A stretch of 64,000 nucleotides of DNA from Chloroherpetonaceae bacterium (lineage in GTDB: Bacteria; Bacteroidota; Chlorobiia; Chlorobiales; Thermochlorobacteraceae), in the NCBI GenBank assembly GCA_033763895.1, contig JANRJQ010000004.1, positions 545,001 to 609,000 on the forward strand, written 5' to 3'. A model generated the notes under the pieces. That model saw nothing but the letters and a program-made list of their open reading frames with translations. It searched no databases and was not told where the DNA came from. Position 1 is the first letter of the stretch; every line of letters begins with the position of its first letter. Both the position numbers and the translations under genes were made by a program. Below are positions 35,536-45,027 of this stretch, one piece after another.

Positions 35536-35585
35536 AAACCATTTTCTACCACTTCACACCACTTACTCCCGCTTTCTCCCAAAAT
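35536..35585 (-). promoter_or_regulatory. MraZ-box-like array, five 10-bp-phased repeats
   Basis: Read on the minus strand, five consecutive 10-base units carry GG at the same phase: TTTTGGGAG, AAAGCGGGAG, TAAGTGGTGT, GAAGTGGTAG and AAAATGGTTT. The pattern fits known MraZ operators: repeated TGGGN with 5-base spacers in E. coli and AAAGTG(T/G)N3 repeats in Mycoplasma. It ends about 90 bases before the mraZ ATG. No convincing -35/-10 pair was identified, though GATAAT near 35507-35512 is a possible -10. Confidence 0.75.
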
Positions 35586-35853
35586 AGCAAAAAATATTTG
35601 AGTTTTGCCAACAAAAATCCCACTTTACTTAAAAAAATTTTTTACTCTGTGGCTTCGCGCAAAAATCATTAAAATCAGTTGCGCGAATTCTCAAATCTTG
35701 ATGAAATGAGAAAGAAATTCTTAATGAAATTTTTCTTCTGAAAAATCGGAGATACTCTTGATGAGCTCGATTAATGAAGGTATGAGTGAGATCGTGAGGA
35801 AATGAATCAGTGAAAAACCTTGAAAGAATTTGAAGGATTCTTTATTAAGTAAA
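35586..35853. other. AT-rich spacer between the lamin-tail gene and mraZ regulatory region
   Basis: Together with the MraZ-box array and the mraZ leader this is a 406-base gap without a gene. The stretch is strongly AT-rich, has no open frame of note, and shows no clear terminator for the minus-strand lamin-tail gene that would read away from it. Nothing else was recognised. Confidence 0.5.
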
Positions 35854-38800
35854 TCAATTCAGCGGCCTTGCCACAACCACCGCTTTTTTGAGAGAGGTCA
35901 CCACGGCGGAATTGGCACCGAGTGCTTCTAAAAAGATGATATAGATGCCCATTCGCAACCGCTCGCGATTTTCTCCAAAGCCATCCCAGATAATACTTCC
36001 CTCTGAGGCCGTTGGCTCTGAATTGGCAAGCGTTCTTACAAGCCTTCCACGAACATCATATATCTTTATTCGAATTCGATTGACATTATCAGGAAGTTTA
36101 TAAGAAATGACTGCATTGTCCTCTCGTCCATCGCCATCGGGAGAAAATGGATTTGGTTTTACCTCAATTTTCCCTTGAGTTTCAATTGTAATTGTTTCCG
36201 CAAAAGCCGCATTGCGGCGAGCAGGCGTACCGCCAAATTCGCGGTTAGAGGAACTTGTCCAATTTCTTGAATCATTTGAGCCAAGATGAGGATTGATTCG
36301 TTCAAGCGCAATTCCCGAGGTTGAGGAATAAAATGAATTATGCCACTCGGGTGAGTAACGAACGGAATCGATAATGCCATCGGTGTTATCCACAAGCTGT
36401 ACAAGTCCACCGGTCGTTGAATTGGAGAAGGTACTTCGTGAAGTGATGAAAAAAAGTTTTGCAGTAGAGTCGCTCTTTAGATAAGAATAGAAAAGCACTA
36501 AACGCGTTGAATCACGGAGAAGTAACCGATCTGGAGAAATAACCGCATAATCACCGGGCTTTAATGCATAGTTCGCAAGTGAATCGGTTGCAAATTCATA
36601 CTTCTCAAATTCCCCGCGTTCATTGGGTAAATTGGTTAAATACCATCCACGGAGATCGATGGTGCTATCGCTTCTGTTAAAAAGTTCAACATAGTCGGGT
36701 TGGTCTTGTTTGAAATCGGTCGAGCTTTGAATCGGTTGATATAAAATTTCATTTACCACAATGGCGTTTCTCGGTGTACCTGTGAGTAGCAAGGTTTCAG
36801 CGCGGTTATTCAAAAGGTCGTTATCACCAGTAGCGGTAAGTATGATGATAAATCGCCGTGAATTCCGCTGCGCGGCTTGAGCAGTGAAGGAACGAACCGT
36901 AGAATCATTGGGTATCAGGTTCGAAGACAAAGTGAACGAAGCAGAAGAAATTTCCTCTTCAGGCTCAACAAGTGTGTTGGAATTCAAATCTTCATATACT
37001 TTCACGGTTGCGCCTGCCCCAAAGGCATTTAAGCCGCGATTGATGATGGTATAACCGATATTGATGTTCGCTCCCGGTGGCGTGCTGAATCGCACAGCAA
37101 AACGCAGGGCAAGATCAAATGGCTTTGGCGTTACGGTGTTTTCTCTGCCGGGCGAACCTCGCAGTGTTAATGAAGGAATATAATTTGAAGGTGAATCATT
37201 GCGTGTCATCATAATTTTTTCAAGCGACTTTCCCTTCTGTTTTGAATCACCCACATATGCCATATGTGCAATCAATTCACCTTGAGCCGTAATGATGGAA
37301 ATCGAATCTCCATCGTTCGAAAAATTTAGCGAACCGGAAGACCTTGCCAGCACAGCGTTTGCAGGAATAATGTCTTTATAAAACTGTGGCGAAGTAAAAT
37401 AATTGGGTGCAAAGATGAGCGCAAATTGTTTTGGTCCAATCAAAACATTGGCGTTGCTGCCGAGCGAATCGGTGATGACTAAATTTACTGAACCGCCAAT
37501 TCGCCAATTGCGAAGATTCAGTGTGTCAGTTTCACTTCGGTTATAGACTTCAAGATATTCATCAAAGGTGGTGCTGTTCGATTCTGCCGGCGGGTCATAC
37601 ATCACCTCCGATATGATAAGATTGGTATCGACAAAGTTCGGCTCAAAGACGAGCGCCGTGGTTTTCAGGGTATCATTAAGCCGCGCTTCGTCAGCGCTGA
37701 GCGTTGCTGCAACAATAAATCGCTTGAGCCCCGGAATTGAAGTTGAAAACGAAAAATCGAGATTGAGCGAATCAAGGGAAGCCAAATTCGAGGAAAGTGT
37801 ACGCGTATCGAGAAGCTCACTTAAAGCAGCAACTTCATTAGAATCACGGTCGTCATAGACTTCCACCCGAACGCTCGTTGCGGCTTGCTGTCCGTAATTC
37901 CGAACATTAGCGCGCAATGTTCCTTGCGTACCCGTTCGAATATTGGTTGATGGAAAAACAGTAAGGGAATTGATTCCAATATCAAATGCTTTTGGGGTAA
38001 TGGTATTCACCGAACCGGGCGTTCCGCCTGAAATCCCAGCTCTTCCCCAGTTTTGGAGCGTGTTTTCGCGTGTGAGCAGCACCTTTTCAAGTGAAAAGCC
38101 TTTTGTCAAATTTCCGGAGTAAGAATAGGTTTGAATGGTATCGCCAATCGATGTAATCAATCGAATAGTCGTTCCGCCATTAGTCAGACTGAGCGACGCT
38201 GAGGCGCCGAGAACCAAAACCCCACTTGGCACCTTGCTATTGTAAAATCGTGGGAAAGTGCTGAGATACGAAGAAGGCACAATCAAGGCATAACTTCGCG
38301 GCGCGAGCCGTGTTCTGCCGTCTCCGGTATCGGCTAAGGAAATTACCGAGCCTGTGCCAACACGAAGCCGCCACCCGGAAAAATCAATCGTATCAGTAGC
38401 CGACGAATTATATACCTCAATAAATTCATGCGCCGTTGAATTCGCATCGGCCGGTGGGTCGGGCATCACTTCTGATAAAATGATGTTTGTATCGGCATCA
38501 TTCGGAACAAAGGTATTAAATTGAGCGCGTGCCGTATCGTTTGTGCGTGATTCATCGCCTAAGAAAGAAACAGCTGCGACCAGTCGTCGAAGCCCACCTT
38601 TATTGGCTAAGAGTTCAATTCCCGTCACATTGAAGGAATCGGCAGGAGCGATGTCTGTCGAAGCAAATGTTTGACTGAAGAAGCGCTCGGGTTGAGATAC
38701 CACATTGTTTGAATCCGCATCTTCAAAAATTTCTAACCGATAGCCTGTGGCCGTTTGAGTTCCCAAGTTTTTAATCACGGTTCTTAACACAACCGTTGTT

Positions 38801-40359
38801 CCTAAGCGCACCGAACTTCCGCTGGGCTGAAAAGTGGAAATAGTGAGATCCTTTTCCTTTGGGGTATTGGTATTGATCACACCCGGAGAACCTCCGCTCA
38901 CCAACGCTCTCGCCCAATTGACCGAAGTGTTTTCGCGGGTAAGCTCTTTTTTTTCTTGAGAGAATCCTTTGGTTTGAGAACCATAAGTGTAGGTCTGAAT
39001 TGTATCATTGGTGCTTGTAATCAAACGAATGGTTGTTCCGCCATTGGTAAGGCTTAAACCGCCCGATGATCTTACAACCAATGTTCCCGAAGGGAGCAAT
39101 GCATTATAAATCCGCTCGTTGGCTTGGTACGTGCTTGGCACAATCAGTGCATAAGAGCGTGGCCGTAGCCACACACGCCCATCGCTTGTATCAGAAATCG
39201 TAACCGTTGAATTCGTCCCTGCCCGAAAACGATATAAAGTGAGATTGAGCGAATCAGTTGAGCTTGTGTTAAACACTTCCACAAATTCATTGGCGGTGGT
39301 GTTTCCCGAGGGAGGGTCTGCCATCACTTCAGTAAAAATCAAAGCAGTATCAAGCCCGGCGGACTGTAAAACGGTGATGTTAATTTTAGCGGTATCGTTG
39401 GTGCGAACTTCATCGCCCGATTGAGTAACGATGGTAACAAATCGCCGTAGTCCACTCACCGACAATCGAACCCAATTTGAGAATAAGAGAGAATCTCCTG
39501 AATTAAGTGTGGAAGAATTCGTTTGAGAAAAAAGTCTTTCATTCGAAACAAGCGTCGCATTGGAATCGCGGTCTTCATAAATTTCGTATAAAAATCCGGC
39601 AGAAGCTGCTGTTCCTAAATTCCGAACCCGTGCATCCAAACGCACACTATCTCCTTGAGTGATTGAAACTGATGGGAAAGCTGATAGTGATGTGATTGTT
39701 AAATCATTCTCTCTTGGCGAAACTGAATTGAAGGCTCCCGGCGTCCCGCCTTGTTGCAATCCCCGTTGCCAATTTGAAGCATCATTAATGCGTGTGAGAT
39801 TAATTTTCTCAAAAGCAAACCCTTTTGTTGAATTGCCATAAAAGTAGTTTTGAACCGTATCGTTTGAGGGAGAAATCAATCTTGCCAATGTTCCTGAACC
39901 TGAATTTGAGAGATCAAGCGATGTGTTCGATGTTCCGGAAGCACGAATAAATAAAGTTCCAGATGGTACCAAAGCATCATAAAAACGAGGCGATGTGGTG
40001 GTATAAGAAAATGGCACAATGAGCGCGAAGCGGCGAGGCGGGATTTTGACTGAATTACCAAGCGTATCCGTTAAAGTTCTTGCTGTACCTGAAAGTCCGC
40101 CGCGAAGTCGCCATCCAGTAAGCGATACCGAATCCGAAAAACTCAAATTAAAAATTTCAACATACTCGTGAGCCGTCGTACTTGCTCCCGTTACCGGATC
40201 GGGCATGACCTCGGTTAAAATGAGAAGCGAATCCGGAATTCCTTGACTTAAGAGGGGTTGCGACGGGATAACCCAAAATAGCAGTGCCATTGTGAGTGAA
40301 ATAAACAACTTGGAAGAGCGAGAGGCGACTGTTTTTTTATTCGGAATATTCGAAGCCAT
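35854..40359 (-). CDS. Secreted lamin-tail-domain / CARDB repeat protein with FlgD-type C-terminus
   Basis: A 1501-residue exported protein. The N-terminal signal peptide has its hydrophobic core at about 18-38. Five lamin-tail domains start near residues 45, 338, 625, 913 and 1200, each opening with a variant of LILTEVMPDPP and later EFVEVYN and GWRLRxG. Between them lie four CARDB-like Ig domains (NLGTxxA, EIYEDRDSN, RRFVxxVT). The repeat unit is about 287 residues. The last 100 residues (NPFSPDGDG, IKIYDVRGRLVRTL, WDGFGENRERL) are a FlgD/gliding-type Ig domain often found on secreted proteins of this phylum group. It is probably cell-surface or released; function unknown. ATG start. Confidence 0.85.
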   Translation of the reverse strand: MASNIPNKKTVASRSSKLFISLTMALLFWVIPSQPLLSQGIPDSLLILTEVMPDPVTGASTTAHEYVEIFNLSFSDSVSLTGWRLRGGLSGTARTLTDTLGNSVKIPPRRFALIVPFSYTTTSPRFYDALVPSGTLFIRASGTSNTSLDLSNSGSGTLARLISPSNDTVQNYFYGNSTKGFAFEKINLTRINDASNWQRGLQQGGTPGAFNSVSPRENDLTITSLSAFPSVSITQGDSVRLDARVRNLGTAASAGFLYEIYEDRDSNATLVSNERLFSQTNSSTLNSGDSLLFSNWVRLSVSGLRRFVTIVTQSGDEVRTNDTAKINITVLQSAGLDTALIFTEVMADPPSGNTTANEFVEVFNTSSTDSLNLTLYRFRAGTNSTVTISDTSDGRVWLRPRSYALIVPSTYQANERIYNALLPSGTLVVRSSGGLSLTNGGTTIRLITSTNDTIQTYTYGSQTKGFSQEKKELTRENTSVNWARALVSGGSPGVINTNTPKEKDLTISTFQPSGSSVRLGTTVVLRTVIKNLGTQTATGYRLEIFEDADSNNVVSQPERFFSQTFASTDIAPADSFNVTGIELLANKGGLRRLVAAVSFLGDESRTNDTARAQFNTFVPNDADTNIILSEVMPDPPADANSTAHEFIEVYNSSATDTIDFSGWRLRVGTGSVISLADTGDGRTRLAPRSYALIVPSSYLSTFPRFYNSKVPSGVLVLGASASLSLTNGGTTIRLITSIGDTIQTYSYSGNLTKGFSLEKVLLTRENTLQNWGRAGISGGTPGSVNTITPKAFDIGINSLTVFPSTNIRTGTQGTLRANVRNYGQQAATSVRVEVYDDRDSNEVAALSELLDTRTLSSNLASLDSLNLDFSFSTSIPGLKRFIVAATLSADEARLNDTLKTTALVFEPNFVDTNLIISEVMYDPPAESNSTTFDEYLEVYNRSETDTLNLRNWRIGGSVNLVITDSLGSNANVLIGPKQFALIFAPNYFTSPQFYKDIIPANAVLARSSGSLNFSNDGDSISIITAQGELIAHMAYVGDSKQKGKSLEKIMMTRNDSPSNYIPSLTLRGSPGRENTVTPKPFDLALRFAVRFSTPPGANINIGYTIINRGLNAFGAGATVKVYEDLNSNTLVEPEEEISSASFTLSSNLIPNDSTVRSFTAQAAQRNSRRFIIILTATGDNDLLNNRAETLLLTGTPRNAIVVNEILYQPIQSSTDFKQDQPDYVELFNRSDSTIDLRGWYLTNLPNERGEFEKYEFATDSLANYALKPGDYAVISPDRLLLRDSTRLVLFYSYLKSDSTAKLFFITSRSTFSNSTTGGLVQLVDNTDGIIDSVRYSPEWHNSFYSSTSGIALERINPHLGSNDSRNWTSSSNREFGGTPARRNAAFAETITIETQGKIEVKPNPFSPDGDGREDNAVISYKLPDNVNRIRIKIYDVRGRLVRTLANSEPTASEGSIIWDGFGENRERLRMGIYIIFLEALGANSAVVTSLKKAVVVARPLN

Positions 40360-40447
40360 TTTTCAGAGTTTGTGAAAATCGCGGTGCTTTTTTTATGTCC
40401 CGAAAACTACGAACTACCGCGTTACCAAATGTTAACCTTTTCGTCTT

Positions 40448-41905
40448 TCAATTCTCATTTGATTTTCGAAAAAGCGCCACACTCTCAATGTGGTTGGTAT
40501 GCGGAAAAAGATCAACCGCTCGGACTTTTTCGAGCTTATACCCGCTTTCCGCCAAAAGCTTTCCGTCACGCGCAAGGCTTGACGGATTGCAACTCACATA
40601 CACAATTCTCTGCGATCCCAATTCAATCATCGATTTCACCGCATTCGGATGCATCCCCGCGCGCGGCGGGTCGGTTATGATGACATCGGGTGTGATTTGA
40701 ATGGTTTTCAACACATCGCGAACATCCTTCATATCCCATCGGAAGAATTCAGCATTGCTCACTCCGTTTCGCTCGGCATTGGCTTTGGCATCATTGACAC
40801 TGCTTTCAATCAGTTCAACACCAATCACCTTTTTGCACCGAGCAGAAATGAAAATTGAAATCGAGCCGGTTCCTGAGTAAAAATCAAAAACAGTTTCACG
40901 CCCACTAATTTCAGCGAATTCCTCTGCCACGCCGTAAAGCAATTCTGCACCCAAGGTGTTGGTCTGAAAAAATGAATTGGCTGAAATTCGAAAGTGGTAA
41001 TTGCCAAGTTTTTCGGTAATAAACGGCTTGCCGTGAAGCAGATATTCCGATTCGCCAAAAGAAACATTGCTTTTTGCAGTTGTTACATTGCAAACCACCG
41101 AAGCAAGATTTTGACCGAGCGATTGAACAAGCAATTTTGCAAGGGGTTCTAAAACTTCGGGCAAATACTCAGAAGTCACCAAATTCACCATTACTTCTCC
41201 GGTATGAAATGCCTTCCGCATTGCCAAGTGCCGCCAAAATCCGGTGTGGTCTTTTGTTGAGTATGGCTTTAACCCCGAGTTCATCGCATAGCTTTTTACG
41301 ATTTCAAGTACACGAGACATGTCGTCGCTTGCAATTTCACAACGATTGATATCAATCACCTTATCATACCTCTCCGGCGCATGAAAGCCCAACGCAAAGT
41401 CGAGCGACTTTCGCCCTTCCTCAATTTCATTGGGAAGTGTGAAGCGTTTATCACAAAACGAAAACTCAATTTTATTTCGATACCCAAATATCAACGGTGC
41501 AGAAATAGGCTCTTCAAAGGGCGGCGTTTCGAAACCGCCGATGTGAATAAGCGCATCACGAACCTTTTTCTCCTTCAACTTCACTTGCTCATCATACTTC
41601 ACATGTTGCCACTTACAACCGCCACAGGCCCCAAAGTGCTCACACTTTGGGTCGCTTCGTAACTCCGATGGCTTTATAAGCCGCTGAAAAAAAAGCTCGA
41701 GATAACTTTTTTTAATCTTAATAATCTCAGCTTCCACTTCATCGCCTATCGCAAGCGGCGCATCCGATACCCGCCGTGAAAGAAATGCCGATATGCCATC
41801 AGGCATTCGGGCAAAAAGCTTATCGCCCTCAGCGACATCCGAAAGGGTTACTATCACTCGATCGCCTTTTTTGTAAGGGTTTGGTTGTGCTTTTTCGTCG
41901 CTCAT
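40448..41905 (-). CDS. 23S rRNA (uracil-5)-methyltransferase, RlmD/TrmA family
   Basis: A 485-residue SAM-dependent m5U methyltransferase. An N-terminal TRAM domain (about 10-75) is followed by the iron-sulfur cysteines CEHFGACGGCKWQH. Next are the SAM motif VFDFYSGTGSISIF, the TDPPRAG motif and the catalytic cysteine in VSCNPSSLARD. The architecture matches RlmD (U1939), but bacteria outside proteobacteria have RlmCD enzymes that methylate more than one site, so no symbol is given. ATG start; 88 bases separate it from the lamin-tail gene. Confidence 0.9.
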   Translation of the reverse strand: MSDEKAQPNPYKKGDRVIVTLSDVAEGDKLFARMPDGISAFLSRRVSDAPLAIGDEVEAEIIKIKKSYLELFFQRLIKPSELRSDPKCEHFGACGGCKWQHVKYDEQVKLKEKKVRDALIHIGGFETPPFEEPISAPLIFGYRNKIEFSFCDKRFTLPNEIEEGRKSLDFALGFHAPERYDKVIDINRCEIASDDMSRVLEIVKSYAMNSGLKPYSTKDHTGFWRHLAMRKAFHTGEVMVNLVTSEYLPEVLEPLAKLLVQSLGQNLASVVCNVTTAKSNVSFGESEYLLHGKPFITEKLGNYHFRISANSFFQTNTLGAELLYGVAEEFAEISGRETVFDFYSGTGSISIFISARCKKVIGVELIESSVNDAKANAERNGVSNAEFFRWDMKDVRDVLKTIQITPDVIITDPPRAGMHPNAVKSMIELGSQRIVYVSCNPSSLARDGKLLAESGYKLEKVRAVDLFPHTNHIESVALFRKSNEN

Positions 41906-41969
41906 TGAGTTCAGTTGGTGTGAATCAGATTGGTGTGAATCGTGGGATAGGGGATTCTTATTTGAATGC

Positions 41970-42473
41970 TCATCGCATCAATTTTCGAAGCAGCACTTTT
42001 AATTCGTCGTTGGTCATCGAAGGGCTGTAACCCGCTAAAAACTTTGTAATATGATGATCCAATTCATCTCTTAATTTTCGATACGCCTCAATATTTCTTC
42101 CCGCAGCGTCCTTAAATCCCCAATGGGCATTGAGAATCGTTGAACTTGAGTAAAGCCAAACCGGGCACACTTCATATGCATTTCCGCAGAGAGTAATCGC
42201 AATGTCAAGTGGAACATTCCGATAATCATCAATGCTATTGGTGTAATGCTCTGTGATATCAATCCCAATTTCTTTCATCACTTGAACCGCATGCCGGTCG
42301 ATAAAAGGAACCGGGGAAGACCCCGCGCTATAAACGATAAAATCTTTAGAACGCGCCTTCAAAAAACCTTCTGCCATCTGACTTCGAATGGCATTGGCTG
42401 TGCAAATAAATAACAAACTTCTTTGTTTAACAGCAGTTTCAAGAGCGGTTGAATTTTCAGTTTGGGTTTCCAA
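41970..42473 (-). CDS. Arsenate reductase-like low-molecular-weight phosphatase
   Basis: A 167-residue protein of the LMW-PTP fold. The P-loop is CTANAIR (Cys24 to Arg30, CX5R) followed by SQMAEGF, and a LCGNAYEVCP segment supplies the two further cysteines used by thioredoxin-linked ArsC enzymes. Those enzymes reduce arsenate to arsenite. The loop is usually CTGNSCRS; the Ala-Ile replacements are unusual, so a protein phosphatase role cannot be excluded. The start appears to be TTG with no ribosome site; no in-frame ATG exists before the P-loop. No other ars gene is near. A 15-bp inverted repeat lies 31 bases upstream. Confidence 0.75.
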   Translation of the reverse strand: METQTENSTALETAVKQRSLLFICTANAIRSQMAEGFLKARSKDFIVYSAGSSPVPFIDRHAVQVMKEIGIDITEHYTNSIDDYRNVPLDIAITLCGNAYEVCPVWLYSSSTILNAHWGFKDAAGRNIEAYRKLRDELDHHITKFLAGYSPSMTNDELKVLLRKLMR

Positions 42474-42503
42474 TTTCGAATAATATGATTAATGAACAAT
42501 TCA

Positions 42504-42518
42504 CCTAAATTTATTAGG
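42504..42518. promoter_or_regulatory. 7-1-7 inverted repeat upstream of the arsC-like gene
   Basis: CCTAAATTTATTAGG differs at only two central positions from the perfect repeat at 61098-61112 upstream of amt. The layout (seven bases, one base, seven bases, AT-rich centre) is that of Fur-family operators. It lies 31 bases upstream of the arsC-like start codon, where a repressor would act. Confidence 0.4.
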
Positions 42519-42575
42519 TTTCTTTCAAAAAACAAGGTGCCTTTGTTAATCTCTTATTAGAAAAAAACCCCGTAC

Positions 42576-43883
42576 TTATTTCACCCCACAGCGGCGAAAG
42601 AGTATATCCACATTTCCCTTGATTTTCTTAAGCAGTGCATCCGAAGAAAAAACAGCTCTTAATTCCTTTCCATTGAGATGTTTGGTTATCTCTTCATCTC
42701 CGACCACCAAAGTTTCAAGCGCAATTTTTTCGCCCCAGCTTTTCATTGCATTACGCTGAACCAAGGCATACGCAGCTTCACGCGTGAGTCCTTTTTTCGT
42801 TAATGCAAGTAGTAAGGTTTGCGAATACATCAGCCCGTATGACGAATCAAAATTTTCCTTCATCCGTTCGGGGTAAACCACCAATTTCTCGAGCGAGGCC
42901 GTAAAGGTTCTCAGTATGTAGCAAAGTGAAATGGTTGAATCGGGGATGATAACGCGCTCCACGGAAGAATGCGAAATATCACGCTCATGCCATAGAGCCA
43001 CATTTTCTAAACCTGCGTGAGCGTTGGTGCGAATAATTCGGGCAAGGCCGGTTAGCCGCTCGAAGGTAATCGGGTTTCGCTTATGTGGCATCGCTGAACT
43101 TCCCTTCTGTCCCGGCGAAAAATATTCCTCTGTTTCCCGAACCTCTGTTCGCTGCAAGTGGCGAAGCTCAACCGAAAACTTTTCGATCGAGGCGGCCACA
43201 ACCGCCAAAGTGCAAAGATACTCCGCATGCCGATCGCGCTGAATGACTTGCGTGGCAATTGGCGCCGGCTTGAGCCCCAATTTTTTGCACACAAAGGCTT
43301 CCACTTTTGGCGAAAGATGCTCAAATGTTCCCACAGCGCCCGAAAGCTTCCCAATTGAGATTATCTCAATTGCGCGTTTCAAGCGTTCTTTGTTTCGCTT
43401 CATTTCTTCGTACCAAAGCAGCAACTTCAATCCAAAGGTAATCGGCTCGGCGTGGATTCCGTGCGTTCGCCCAATTTGAAGCGTGTATTTGAATTCTTTT
43501 GCACGCTTGGTAAGAACTTTCAAAAGTGCTTCGATATCCACCAAGAGTAACTTTCCGGCATCGCGCATTTGCATTGAAAGGGCGGTATCGAGCACATCGC
43601 TTGAGGTCATGCCTTGATGAATATGCCGCGAAGCGGGGCCAACATATTCCGCCACATTGGTGAGAAAAGCAATTACATCGTGTTTAGTCGTTTTCTCGAT
43701 TTCTAACGCACGAGATACTTCAAACTTTGCCTTCCTCTTAATTTCGTCAAAATCTTTTTTTGGAACTTCTCCCAATTGCACCCGAGCTTCCACAGCAGCA
43801 AGTTCAATCTCAAGCCAACGGTTCATCTTGGCTTCTTCGCTCCAAAGTGCCGCCATATCGGGCGGAGAATAGCGTTCAATCAT
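42576..43883 (-). CDS. purB: Adenylosuccinate lyase
   Basis: A 435-residue member of the fumarase/aspartase superfamily that acts twice in purine synthesis, splitting SAICAR and adenylosuccinate. The signature loop [11 protein letters not shown] is intact, as are [10 protein letters not shown] and the N-terminal [15 protein letters not shown] typical of the bacterial short form. ATG start, 18 bases after tenA, so the two genes likely share a transcript. Confidence 0.97.
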   Translation of the reverse strand: MIERYSPPDMAALWSEEAKMNRWLEIELAAVEARVQLGEVPKKDFDEIKRKAKFEVSRALEIEKTTKHDVIAFLTNVAEYVGPASRHIHQGMTSSDVLDTALSMQMRDAGKLLLVDIEALLKVLTKRAKEFKYTLQIGRTHGIHAEPITFGLKLLLWYEEMKRNKERLKRAIEIISIGKLSGAVGTFEHLSPKVEAFVCKKLGLKPAPIATQVIQRDRHAEYLCTLAVVAASIEKFSVELRHLQRTEVRETEEYFSPGQKGSSAMPHKRNPITFERLTGLARIIRTNAHAGLENVALWHERDISHSSVERVIIPDSTISLCYILRTFTASLEKLVVYPERMKENFDSSYGLMYSQTLLLALTKKGLTREAAYALVQRNAMKSWGEKIALETLVVGDEEITKHLNGKELRAVFSSDALLKKIKGNVDILFRRCGVK

Positions 43884-43901
43884 AAAAAAGTGTTGCGGTT
43901 T

Positions 43902-44570
43902 TTACTGTGGTTTCCAAGTTTCTAAGTGATACGCGCTCTCCCAAAAGAGCCACTCCAAGCGTGAAGAATTCACAAAGGCTTCCTTCATTTTGGTTCTAAT
44001 TTCATCTGTGGTTTCGGTTGCCATTCGCTCGGTAATGGCGAGCATCTTTTCGACCACCGCGCCGTATTCCTCGCCGGAATACATATCAATCCATTTTTTG
44101 TACGGGTGCTCATCATAGCTCGCCTGCGTTGATACTTGCTTGTAGAGCACATTGCCCACTTCGCGGTAAATCCAAAAGCACGGCAAAAGAGCCGCTGCGG
44201 CCACTTCGATTGGGCGAGTTGCGGCGGAAGCGAGCATATAATTGGTGTACATAAAGCACGCCGGGGCGTATGTCACATCAAGCTTGGTTTGGTAGAGATC
44301 AAAATAAAACTCGTGCAACCCGCGCTCGGCCACAATGGCACCTTCAGAGAAGCGAACAAAGTCCACAATCTGCTCAGCAGAATCGGAGCGGGCAGCAATG
44401 AGCGCAAGGGCTTTGGCGAAATCGGTGAGGTAGAGCGCGTCTTGCTTCATATAGAATTGGAATTTTTCCTGAGGCAAGGTTCCGTCTAAAAGCTCTTGAT
44501 TGAACGGGTGGCGTAGAATTTCGTGGTAGATGGTATCAATAGATGTCCAAAGGGAATCAGTGAAACGCAT
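43902..44570 (-). CDS. tenA: TenA-family thiaminase II / aminopyrimidine hydrolase
   Basis: A 222-residue all-helical TenA protein. Active-site residues seen are the Asp in FYMKQDALYL, the Cys in LLPCFWIYREVG and the Glu in FWESAYHLE. The family salvages the pyrimidine part of degraded thiamine by hydrolysing aminopyrimidines. No TPP riboswitch was found upstream and no other thiamine gene is present. The gene begins the tenA-purB unit; ATG start. Confidence 0.9.
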   Translation of the reverse strand: MRFTDSLWTSIDTIYHEILRHPFNQELLDGTLPQEKFQFYMKQDALYLTDFAKALALIAARSDSAEQIVDFVRFSEGAIVAERGLHEFYFDLYQTKLDVTYAPACFMYTNYMLASAATRPIEVAAAALLPCFWIYREVGNVLYKQVSTQASYDEHPYKKWIDMYSGEEYGAVVEKMLAITERMATETTDEIRTKMKEAFVNSSRLEWLFWESAYHLETWKPQ

Positions 44571-45027
44571 TGGTTATGGCTAAACTTTTGAATTAGATAC
44601 AGAAATTTTGGGGTGAAGATACGGAATAGAAAATGACTTCCCTTTCGTGTACCAAGTGTTAATTTATTTTATTGAATATGAAAATTGTATGATAACTACT
44701 ATACCCGATTAAGTGTTATTGGACTCAAAACTGAAGAAAGTAGATGTGATTTTTGAAATGGCAATAGCTCTTTTTCAACATGAAAAATAACAGACCAATT
44801 TCAAGCTGATACTGGCAATCGAAAAAAATCACTTCAATACTATGTTACTTCTTTCAAAGCAGACATTGAGACACTCAATTGCTTAGGTCTCTTTTAATTG
44901 TTATTTCAAATTTCTCTCGAATAATCGCTTTTTCAAGAATTAGTTTCTTAGAACTACTTAAAAAACAATATGGCAATTTTATATTTTATTAAAGCTTCTA
45001 ATTTATTATTTAATTGAAATATCAATA
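44571..45027. other. AT-rich intergenic region, no gene recognised
   Basis: About 457 bases between tenA and the trypsin-like gene, markedly richer in A and T than the flanks. A plus-strand frame around 44739-44885 reads for about 50 codons with one internal stop, which could be a decayed gene, but it resembles nothing recognised. No tRNA, terminator or repeat stands out. Confidence 0.45.

Noticed and set aside
44571-44700. TPP riboswitch expected before tenA
   Set aside because: No CTGAGA-type element or matching pairings were found upstream of tenA.
44739-44885. Decayed transposase in the AT-rich gap
   Set aside because: A broken 50-codon frame exists but shows no DDE motif or inverted repeats; nothing ties it to an IS family.
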